Part shown: positions 8,250 through 14,387 of the stretch, piece after piece
Layout of the letters: every line of letters begins with the position of its first letter
Numbering within the stretch: the first letter of the stretch is position 1
Source of the DNA: Anaerolineae bacterium
GTDB lineage: Bacteria > Chloroflexota > Anaerolineae > Aggregatilineales > Phototrophicaceae
Assembly: GCA_028284565.1 (NCBI GenBank)
Contig: JANQRM010000675.1
Span: 1-15,481, forward strand
Length of the DNA stretch: 15,481 bases
Reading direction: 5' to 3'
Program-made: the position numbers and the translations under genes
The notes under the pieces: generated by a model
What the model saw: the letters and a program-made list of their open reading frames with translations, nothing else
What the model was told of the DNA's origin: nothing
Database searches by the model: none

Positions 8250-9316
8250 TGAAACTCTCTGATTTCGATTATGATTTACCCCAATCTTATATCGCTCAAA
8301 CGCCTGCTGAACCCCGTGATTCATCTAAACTGCTTCATTTGAATCGTGCTGATGGTTCAATATCCCATCTTATCTTCCGTGATATTGTCGATTTGCTTTA
8401 TGCTGGCGATGTGTTGGTGATGAACAATACCCGCGTAATCCCAGCCCGATTGCCTGCCTACAAGGTCGATACACAAGGTAAAGCCGAAGTCCTCTTATTA
8501 CGTCAATTGGATGATACCCAATGGAAAGTTCTTGTTGGTGGACGTAGTATTCAACAGGGCAAAACACTTGGCTTCCCCAACACGGATATTACGGCAGAAG
8601 TCATTGAGGTGTTGAATGGGGCAGAGCGTATCATCCAATTCAACCAACCGGTGAACGAGTTGCTACATCAATTGGGTGAGATGCCACTCCCACCTTATAT
8701 CCAAACAGAACTCTCTGACTCCGAACGTTATCAAACAGTCTACAGTCAACCCGAAGGCTCGGCGGCGGCTCCGACGGCTGGCTTACACTTCACAGGTGAT
8801 TTATTGCTTGCGTTGCGCGATAAGGGCGTGAAGATGGCTAACTGTACGCTGCATATCGGCTTAGATACCTTTCAACCTGTCAAAGAAGAGAACATCAAAC
8901 ACCACAAAATCCATAGTGAATATGCCACACTCGATGCGAAAAATGCCAAACTCATCAATGAAGCTAAACTCGCAGGAGGACGCATTATTGCTGTTGGGAC
9001 TACTTCAGCGCGTACATTAGAGACAGGTGGAATCCTCAGTGCAGGCGGTAACCCTGCTAAACCCCATGAATCAACGGATATTTGTGCTTGGCGGCCTGTG
9101 CTTGCCTTCGAGCAAGATACCAATCTATTTATCTATCCGGGTTATCAATGGCGTGTGGTCGATGCCATGATTACCAACTTCCATCTCCCTAAATCGACAC
9201 TCTTAATGATGCTCAGTGCCTTTGCCGGGCGCGAAACCATGCTCAACGCCTACGACATCGCCAAGCAACAGGATTATCGTTTTTTCTCCTTTGGGGATGC
9301 GATGTTCATCACCTAG
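8249..9316 (+). CDS. queA: S-adenosylmethionine:tRNA ribosyltransferase-isomerase (queuosine synthesis)
   Basis: A 355-residue full-length enzyme. It transfers and isomerises the ribosyl part of SAM onto preQ1 at the wobble position (G34) of GUN-anticodon tRNAs, giving epoxyqueuosine. Signature segments: FDYDLPQSYIAQTPAEPRDSSKLL at the N-terminus (6 onward), VMNNTRVIPARL (57-68), MPLPPYI (145-151), RYQTVYSQPEGSAAAPTAGLHFT (160-182), GTTSARTLE (250-258) and MITNFHLPKSTLLMMLSAFAG near the C-terminus. It is translationally coupled to ruvB through TGATG; ruv and queA are often neighbours in bacteria. No PreQ1 riboswitch is expected or seen within the operon. The 3' end overlaps the convergent HAD gene by 8 bases. 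Confidence 0.97.
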   Translation: MKLSDFDYDLPQSYIAQTPAEPRDSSKLLHLNRADGSISHLIFRDIVDLLYAGDVLVMNNTRVIPARLPAYKVDTQGKAEVLLLRQLDDTQWKVLVGGRSIQQGKTLGFPNTDITAEVIEVLNGAERIIQFNQPVNELLHQLGEMPLPPYIQTELSDSERYQTVYSQPEGSAAAPTAGLHFTGDLLLALRDKGVKMANCTLHIGLDTFQPVKEENIKHHKIHSEYATLDAKNAKLINEAKLAGGRIIAVGTTSARTLETGGILSAGGNPAKPHESTDICAWRPVLAFEQDTNLFIYPGYQWRVVDAMITNFHLPKSTLLMMLSAFAGRETMLNAYDIAKQQDYRFFSFGDAMFIT

Positions 9317-10055
9317 CGAAATCGTCAATAAATTGTCGTACTGTATGCACCAATTGCGCTGGATCATCCACAATAAATCGCTTATCAATTAGACCATCGC
9401 TATGAATGCGTTCTTTCGTAAACGGGGTCGTTACAGCAATCACATGCCCCTTTGCATTCAACCCCGCTTCCAAGCCAGCTGGAGAATCTTCAATTATCAA
9501 GCATTGCTCCGCTGAAACGCCTAACTCATCCATCACCAGATGATAAATTTCAGGATCAGGCTTGCCATTCTCTACATCATCACGGGTAGCGATAAAATCA
9601 AACTTGTCATGCCATTCTAGAATTTTCAATATCTTATTTGTCTGTTCACAATGTGACATGGTAGCAAGAGCAGTCTGACAATGTCGTTCATTGGCGAGTT
9701 CCAACAATTCGACATTATGCTCCCACTGATTATCTTTAAGCGTTAGTGGGTCAGTCAACATCTCCTCATAGATTTCAAGTCGAACCTGTACAAACCCTTG
9801 CCAAGGTGATGATACGCCATATGTTTCCATCACTGCTTTCGATTTGTCTTCTAAATTGAACTGTTTCATCAGTGTGGTTGCCACTTCTTTTCTTGATTTG
9901 CCGACCACATCTTTGAAGGCTTCAATCACCGCGTCTTCCTTTAACGCATCAGGACACAACTTCACTACCGCTTTCGCATAGCTGATGGCTTTGAGTCGTT
10001 CTGTCTTGAGCAACGTGCCATCCATGTCGAATATCATGGCTTGAATTTGTGGCAT
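9309..10055 (-). CDS. HAD-superfamily hydrolase, beta-phosphoglucomutase/phosphatase-like
   Basis: A 248-residue cytosolic protein of the haloacid dehalogenase superfamily with a helical C1 cap (about 17-110). Motif I is FDMDGTLL (9-16) with nucleophile Asp10 and acid/base Asp12; motif II is around LATMS (130-134); motif III is Lys165 in NGKPDPEIY; motif IV is IIEDS (187-191). SPAGLEAGLNAKGHVIAV after motif IV is typical of the beta-phosphoglucomutase / sugar-phosphate phosphatase branch. The catalytic residues support phosphoryl-transfer activity, but the substrate cannot be told. The ATG at 10055 is preceded by GAGAGG about 9 bases upstream. It is convergent with queA, overlapping it by 8 bases, and divergent from the M24 gene. 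It appears to be a single-gene transcript. Confidence 0.9.
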   Translation of the reverse strand: MPQIQAMIFDMDGTLLKTERLKAISYAKAVVKLCPDALKEDAVIEAFKDVVGKSRKEVATTLMKQFNLEDKSKAVMETYGVSSPWQGFVQVRLEIYEEMLTDPLTLKDNQWEHNVELLELANERHCQTALATMSHCEQTNKILKILEWHDKFDFIATRDDVENGKPDPEIYHLVMDELGVSAEQCLIIEDSPAGLEAGLNAKGHVIAVTTPFTKERIHSDGLIDKRFIVDDPAQLVHTVRQFIDDFAR

Positions 10056-10084
10056 CTGAAAAAACCTCTCACTACGATTCTTGA

Positions 10085-10113
10085 TCTATATATTGATTGA
10101 ATCTGATGAACAA
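10085..10113 (-). promoter_or_regulatory. Weak candidate promoter of the HAD gene
   Basis: On the minus strand, TTGTTC (10113-10108), 17 bases, then TATAGA (10090-10085). Matches to consensus are only 3/6 and 4/6, but the spacing is right and the position, about 30 bases before the start codon, fits. Confidence 0.25.
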
Positions 10114-10133
10114 TTTTGACATGATTACTCACG

Positions 10134-10151
10134 ATAAAGTAAATTCTTTAT
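10134..10151. repeat. Short inverted repeat, possible operator
   Basis: ATAAAG (10134-10139), six bases, CTTTAT (10146-10151): perfect 6-bp arms in AT-rich DNA, upstream of the HAD promoter candidate. The symmetry fits a dimeric regulator site, but an arm pair this short can arise by chance. Confidence 0.3.
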
Positions 10152-10182
10152 GGGTTTAATGGGCGAAAAACGGTCAATAAAT

Positions 10183-10258
10183 GGTTTTTTTGAGGTGCTT
10201 CAGGTCGTATCCGAGGGTTTTTGCGCTTCTTGTCCACGGTTTTTGCTCACTTTTGTTG
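10183..10258 (+). repeat. Three GGTTTTT-type imperfect direct repeats
   Basis: GGTTTTTGC occurs at 10216-10224 and 10238-10246, exactly 22 bases apart (two helical turns), and continues similarly (GCTTCTTGT versus TCACTTTTGT after it). A looser copy, GGTTTTTTTG, starts at 10183. The spacing could suit a regulator binding the same face of DNA; it may also be simple T-rich sequence. Confidence 0.35.
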
Positions 10259-10340
10259 GAAATACGTCTCATTTCCGTTTATTTGATGTATAAATAATCA
10301 TTAATGAATCGCAATAAAAACTAATTCAAGTGACGATTGC

Positions 10341-10379
10341 TTGACTGCTTTTTGCGATGATAATTCAATTAGCTATAGT
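10341..10379 (+). promoter_or_regulatory. Candidate promoter(s) of the M24 gene
   Basis: Two overlapping solutions exist: TTGACT (10341-10346), 17 bases, TTCAAT (10364-10369); or TTGCGA (10352-10357), 16 bases, TATAGT (10374-10379). Each combines one good and one fair box. The start codon at 10416 lies 37-47 bases downstream, with AGGGG at 10403-10407 as the ribosome binding site. Confidence 0.45.
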
Positions 10380-10415
10380 TGTGCCACTTGATTAACATCA
10401 ACAGGGGAATAACAG

Positions 10416-11615
10416 ATGGCAGTCCAAATAACTGAACTCAAAATCAGTGATGCCGAACATCGTGAACGCTGTGATAAGTTGCTAGAGCATGTCCAAGATG
10501 AAAATTTAACAGGTGTGATTTTATTCGATCGAGATTACATCCTTTATTATACGGGGTTCGCATTCATCCCCACAGAACGCCCGATGGCATTTGTGATGAA
10601 TCAAAACGGTGAAAAAGGCTTGTTTGTGCCTCGCCTTGAGGTGGAACATGCTCAATCATTTGCGCTGGTTGATCATGTCGGACACTACAAAGAATATCCC
10701 GATACACCTCACCCAATGACAGTGATGGATAACTTTCTCAAAGAGATGGGAATCTCTGACAAAACCGGTTCTGACAATGACGGCTATCCGTGGATTTTTG
10801 GGTATCGAGGTCCTTCACTGACTGAAATGGGCTATGAATACCAGAATGTTCGCGTGTTTATCGAAGACCAGATGGCGATTAAATCGGAAGCCGAAATTGC
10901 CCTGATACTCGAAAGCTGTAAATGGGCGAACCTCGCGCATGTGTTGTTGCAACGTTATACAGTCGTCGGTGCAAACGAAACGGATGTAGAGCAAAAAGCT
11001 AGCCATGAAGCGACTCGTGCGATGAATGACGCGATTGGTCCCATCTACCGCGCACAAAATTACTTCATGGGCGTGGCAACCGCTGGCTATCGTGGACAAA
11101 TCGGACGCAACTCGACCATTCCTCATGCTTTAGCCAGCAATATTGTCTTCCAAGAGGGGGATGTCCTTGTCACAGGGGCATCAGCTCCGGTTTGGGGATA
11201 TGTGTCTGAACTAGAGCGTACGATGATTATTGGGACACCCACCGATGAGCAAAAACGTTATTTCGATCATATGGTGGCACTCCAAGATTTGGCGATGGAA
11301 ACGATTGAACCTGGACGTAAATGCTCGGATGTCGATAAAGCGGTGCGTGACTATTTTGCGAAACATGATTTGCAGGACTATTGGAAGCATCATACCGGAC
11401 ACACTATTGGCTTACGCTACCACGAAGGACCCTTCCTCGATATTGGTGATGATACCGTGATTCAAGATGGCTTGGTCTATACGGTTGAGCCGGGGATTTA
11501 TGTACCAAATTTGGGTGGATTCCGTCATTCCGATACTGTTGTGGTGCGTGACTATGGCGTTGAGATGTTGACCTATTACCCGCGTGATTTGGAGAGTTTG
11601 ACACTGCCTGCTTGA
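10416..11615 (+). CDS. M24-family protein (creatinase / Xaa-Pro peptidase fold) with altered metal-ligand positions
   Basis: A 399-residue protein with an N-terminal creatinase-type domain (about 10-150) and a C-terminal pita-bread domain (about 160-390). Recognisable: GYVSELERT (261-269), HHTGHTIGLRYHEGPFLDIG (325-344), VEPGIYVP (357-364) and GGFRHSDTVVV (367-377). Canonical metallo-members bind two metals with Asp, Asp, His, Glu, Glu. Here the first Asp aligns with Gly254, the second with Glu265 (SELERT for SDLTRT), His329 and Glu358 are kept, and the last Glu is Ser372 (RHSDT for RIEDT). So it may be a creatinase-like or other non-peptidase hydrolase, or use a different metal site; I would not call it an aminopeptidase. 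No signal peptide. ATG 10416 has AGGGG 8 bases upstream. The aminotransferase gene follows 99 bases later on the same strand, hinting at amino-compound catabolism (inference). Confidence 0.85.
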   Translation: MAVQITELKISDAEHRERCDKLLEHVQDENLTGVILFDRDYILYYTGFAFIPTERPMAFVMNQNGEKGLFVPRLEVEHAQSFALVDHVGHYKEYPDTPHPMTVMDNFLKEMGISDKTGSDNDGYPWIFGYRGPSLTEMGYEYQNVRVFIEDQMAIKSEAEIALILESCKWANLAHVLLQRYTVVGANETDVEQKASHEATRAMNDAIGPIYRAQNYFMGVATAGYRGQIGRNSTIPHALASNIVFQEGDVLVTGASAPVWGYVSELERTMIIGTPTDEQKRYFDHMVALQDLAMETIEPGRKCSDVDKAVRDYFAKHDLQDYWKHHTGHTIGLRYHEGPFLDIGDDTVIQDGLVYTVEPGIYVPNLGGFRHSDTVVVRDYGVEMLTYYPRDLESLTLPA

Positions 11616-11640
11616 CGAGACATCAGTGGGTCTATATACT
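11612..11640 (+). promoter_or_regulatory. Near-consensus promoter of the aminotransferase gene
   Basis: TTGACG (11612-11617), exactly 17 bases, TATACT (11635-11640): 5/6 and 5/6 matches. The -35 box contains the TGA stop of the M24 gene (11613-11615). Predicted start about 11647, giving a leader of about 68 bases. The aminotransferase can thus be expressed separately from the M24 gene. Confidence 0.62.
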
Positions 11641-11714
11641 CGCACCTTGTTAATTTCATCCAAATGAATTTAGACAAGTTGCTTAAGTAAACTCGTAATA
11701 GAAAGGTCCCGTCG

Positions 11715-13073
11715 ATGGTCACAACGCAGAATGGCTATGTTTTTCGTGAGCCAAGCGAAAAATCCCGTGCATGGGAACAACGTGATTCCAAGTCCATTTC
11801 CCCATCTTATACCCGTTCCTATGGCTTTGCGATGAGTCATGGCAAGGGAGCAGAGGTCTGGGATGTGGATGGGAATCGCTATATTGACTTTGCATCGGGG
11901 ATTGCTGTGCTTGCCACAGGGTTTAGCCATCCTCGTATTGTGAAAGCCATTCAAGAACAGGCCGAACGCTACATCCACATCGGCGGGACGGATTTCTTTT
12001 CACCTGAACCGGTAAAACTTGCTGAAGCATTGCAAAGAGTTATCCCGATTCACAACGCTATCCCAGACAAAAAGCTGGTTTATTTTGGCAATTCGGGGAC
12101 AGAAGCCATCGAAGGGGCATTGAAACTCGCGCGCTATCAAGAGGGACGTTCTCATATCATAGCTTTTTATGGTGGCTTTCATGGCCGCACGATGGGTTCG
12201 CTCTCCGTGACAGCGAGTAAAAATAAACAACGTGAAGGCTATCCCTATATTCCCGGTGGCGTAACACATGTACCATTTCCTGCCCGTAATTCATGCGGGG
12301 ATGATGGTTGGTGCGATGCAGTGAAATTCATTGAGAAATTCGTCTTCAAGAAAGTGCCACCTCAAGAAATCGCGGCGGTCATTGTCGAACCCATTCAAGG
12401 CGAGGGAGGCTATCTTGTCCCGCATAATGACTTCTTTCCGAGTCTGCGTCGATTCTGTGATGAACACGGTATCTTACTTATCGCGGATGAGATTCAATCA
12501 GGCATAGGGCGTTCTGGTGAATGGTGTGCGATGGAGCATTGGGGTGTCTCTGCAGATATTGTTTGCTTAGCAAAAGGTTTGGGTTCTGGTTTGCCGATTG
12601 GCGCGATTGTGGCGCATCAAGACATCATGGGCGAATGGGACTCTGGCGCACATGCGAGTACCTTTGGCGGCAATCCTTTGGCTTGCACAACCGCACTCGA
12701 AACGATAGCCATTATCGAAGATGAGGGCTTGTTGGGTCATGTTCAAGCATTAGGTGAATATACGATCGGTCGCCTGACGAAATTTATGAACGTGCATCCC
12801 TCCGTTTCGCGCGTGGATGGTAAAGGCTTTATGGTTGGCATTGACTTCATCGATGCCAATGGCAAGCCAATTCCTGAATTTCGTAATCAAGTAGTAGATG
12901 AATGTTATCTCAAAGGGTTAATTACCTTAGGATGTGGTACAAGTGGTGTTCGCTTTGCACCGCCTTTGATACTACCCAAGGAATTGCTAGACGAAGGCTT
13001 GACCATCCTAGAACATACTATAGCTACACTCGAAGAAGAACATTCTGCGAAGTTTTTGGCGAAGAGTTTGTAA
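11715..13073 (+). CDS. Class III PLP-dependent aminotransferase (GABA/acetylornithine type)
   Basis: A 452-residue cytosolic enzyme of the ornithine/GABA aminotransferase subgroup. It moves an amino group from an omega-amino donor (such as GABA, ornithine or a relative) to an oxo acid, usually 2-oxoglutarate. Visible: DVDGNRYIDFASGIAV (50-65), GNSGTEAIEGALKLAR (125-140), FHGRTMGSLSVT (155-166), VEPIQGEGGY (224-233), LLIADEIQSGIGRSG (254-268) with PLP-contacting Asp258, the Schiff-base Lys287 in CLAKGLGSGLPIGA, and STFGGNPLAC (315-324). The N-terminal SPSYTRSYGFAMSHGKGAEVWD resembles the GABA aminotransferase side more than ArgD, but substrate cannot be fixed by eye. ATG 11715 has AAAGG 8 bases upstream. 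It has its own promoter and a strong terminator after it. A probable 4-hydroxybutyrate transhydrogenase gene lies 1.3 kb away on the other strand. Confidence 0.93.
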   Translation: MVTTQNGYVFREPSEKSRAWEQRDSKSISPSYTRSYGFAMSHGKGAEVWDVDGNRYIDFASGIAVLATGFSHPRIVKAIQEQAERYIHIGGTDFFSPEPVKLAEALQRVIPIHNAIPDKKLVYFGNSGTEAIEGALKLARYQEGRSHIIAFYGGFHGRTMGSLSVTASKNKQREGYPYIPGGVTHVPFPARNSCGDDGWCDAVKFIEKFVFKKVPPQEIAAVIVEPIQGEGGYLVPHNDFFPSLRRFCDEHGILLIADEIQSGIGRSGEWCAMEHWGVSADIVCLAKGLGSGLPIGAIVAHQDIMGEWDSGAHASTFGGNPLACTTALETIAIIEDEGLLGHVQALGEYTIGRLTKFMNVHPSVSRVDGKGFMVGIDFIDANGKPIPEFRNQVVDECYLKGLITLGCGTSGVRFAPPLILPKELLDEGLTILEHTIATLEEEHSAKFLAKSL

Positions 13074-13096
13074 AAATATTACGGTGGAAATTCAGG

Positions 13097-13128
13097 AGGG
13101 CGTATCCACAACGGACGCGCCCTTTTTT
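13097..13128 (+). terminator. Intrinsic terminator after the aminotransferase gene
   Basis: GGGCGTATCC (13098-13107), loop ACAAC, GGACGCGCCC (13113-13122): eight of ten pairs with a 2-base internal mismatch, extended by A13097-T13123, and followed by a run of six T (13123-13128). Starts 24 bases after the stop. There is no T run on the minus strand, so it is one-directional. Confidence 0.9.
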
Positions 13129-13133
13129 GTTAG

Positions 13134-13850
13134 CTAGCCAATGGAGGCATCGCGGTCAATATATTGTGAGTGGAATTCATCAGCCTGTTGTTTCGCTTGT
13201 TCCTGCTGAACTTCAACAGATTGAATGAAACGTCCATTCTGTTGCGCGATTATCTCTTCTGTACGCTCGACGAAACGGGTAAAGGGAGAGGGGTTATCGG
13301 CATACCGACCTGCTTTGACATCGTAGAGTGATTTCTCTTGATGCAACTCTTCTGCCGCTTGGCGATAAGACCGCCAATTATCCCCGTAGCCGTAAATGCT
13401 TTCGATTGCCGCCGCAATAGCGACAGAAAGACTTATAATCACCGTTAAAATGTATAGACCATTTTGTAAAATATCATTATCGGTAATGCGAATCCCGACC
13501 AATACCGGTACAGTTACAGAACCCAGCCCCACAACGAGTTGCGAAGTGAGATAACGTCTCTTGTTGCCATCAGCCTTATCATCAAAGAATTTCCATTGAC
13601 TGTACCAACGATGTTCCATGTAATAACGTTCTTGGGGAGTGACGTTCTTCTTAATAAAAATCGGTGGGGGCCAAGGCGATTCTGGCATGACTTGATACTC
13701 TTCATAACGAGTGTTCATATCCTGTACATTGGGAATTGCAGTTCCTGCAGAGGGCAAGCTACTGATTTTTGGGGATGCCACTTCGCCTGTGCTGGTTTTT
13801 GCAATCTCAGCTGTCGTTCTCGTTGACCGTGGATTGGGTTGTTGACTCAT
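13134..13850 (-). CDS. DUF4231/SLATT-like two-helix membrane protein
   Basis: A 238-residue protein. The first 70 residues are polar and probably disordered. The core, ERYYMEHRWYSQWKFFDDKAD (74-94), two membrane helices (about 102-121 and 131-150), then NWRSYRQAAEELHQEKSLYD (158-177), has the pattern I know from DUF4231, a member of the SLATT group of 2-TM proteins: a Tyr/Trp-rich pre-helix segment and a W..YR..AE.L..E segment after the second helix. The C-terminal part is a probable coiled coil rich in Glu/Gln (195-225). SLATT proteins are proposed membrane effectors in nucleotide-signalling conflict systems, but no nucleotidyltransferase or sensor gene adjoins it here, so that role is not supported. 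ATG 13850 has AAAGGAG 6 bases upstream. Family call by eye; function unknown. Confidence 0.78.
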   Translation of the reverse strand: MSQQPNPRSTRTTAEIAKTSTGEVASPKISSLPSAGTAIPNVQDMNTRYEEYQVMPESPWPPPIFIKKNVTPQERYYMEHRWYSQWKFFDDKADGNKRRYLTSQLVVGLGSVTVPVLVGIRITDNDILQNGLYILTVIISLSVAIAAAIESIYGYGDNWRSYRQAAEELHQEKSLYDVKAGRYADNPSPFTRFVERTEEIIAQQNGRFIQSVEVQQEQAKQQADEFHSQYIDRDASIG

Positions 13851-13874
13851 GATTGACTCCTTTGTTCCCGCGCA

Positions 13875-13880
13875 ATTATA
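13875..13880 (-). promoter_or_regulatory. Perfect -10 box before the DUF4231-like gene
   Basis: TATAAT on the minus strand (13880-13875), 25 bases before the start codon. No credible -35 box lies 16-18 bases upstream (CCAATA-like sequence only), and the leader would be under 20 bases, so it is a tentative call. Confidence 0.3.
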
Positions 13881-13937
13881 CTCAGCAAGTGAGTTTATAT
13901 TGGGTTAGTATACAAGACTTTTACGCTTTCGGGTGAT

Positions 13938-14387
13938 TTATTCCAAAGTTTTGACAAGTTTTTGCAAGGCTTGGCGAATGTTGTTGGGTATTGGGGAAGG
14001 CCGTTTTGTCGATTGTTTCACGAAAACATGCACGAAATACCCATATGCGGCGATTTGGTCATCCCCTTGTATAAATAACCCAATCTCATAACGCACGCTT
14101 GAATTGCCCAATTTGCCAACGCGTATCCCTGCATCAACTACATCGGGGAAAGCAATTGGCTTCTTGAACTGGCAATGGGTTTCGACAGCTAAGCCGACGA
14201 CTTCACCTTGTCGAAAGTCTAAGCCACCTTCCAGCACCAGATATTCATTAATGACGGTATCAAAGAACATATAGTAGATGGCGTTGTTGACATGATGATA
14301 GACATCGTTATCAATCCACCGTGTCGGGATGCTGAGGAAATGGGGATAATCTGCGCGAGTCAGATTCCCCGAATAACTTTCTACCAT
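13938..14387 (-). CDS. Acyl-CoA thioesterase-like protein, 4HBT (hotdog) fold
   Basis: A 149-residue single-domain hotdog protein, the usual length for YbgC/4-hydroxybenzoyl-CoA thioesterase-type enzymes. The signature RWIDNDVYHHVNNAIYYMFFD (23-43) contains the expected catalytic Asp (Asp26 or Asp28) and the HVNN segment on the long central helix. CQFKKPIAFPDVVDAGIRVGKLG (about 72-95) and SVRYEIGLF follow as beta strands. The family hydrolyses acyl-CoA or acyl-carrier thioesters in the cytosol; the chain type cannot be told. The start overlaps the end of the upstream transhydrogenase gene by 7 bases, so the two are most likely translated from one mRNA, suggesting a joint role with short hydroxy- or oxo-acid metabolism (inference). 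No clear ribosome binding site, which fits coupled translation. Confidence 0.88.
   Translation of the reverse strand: MVESYSGNLTRADYPHFLSIPTRWIDNDVYHHVNNAIYYMFFDTVINEYLVLEGGLDFRQGEVVGLAVETHCQFKKPIAFPDVVDAGIRVGKLGNSSVRYEIGLFIQGDDQIAAYGYFVHVFVKQSTKRPSPIPNNIRQALQKLVKTLE

Larger units (their letters stand above)
10056..10415. other. AT-rich divergent intergenic region (360 bases)
   Basis: This is the only long gap in the window, between the minus-strand HAD gene and the plus-strand M24 gene. I see no convincing ORF and no tRNA or riboswitch-like fold. It holds candidate promoters for both genes, an ATAAAG/CTTTAT inverted repeat, and three GGTTTTT-type direct repeats, which are described separately. 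The middle (about 10150-10300) has no explained role. Confidence 0.8.
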
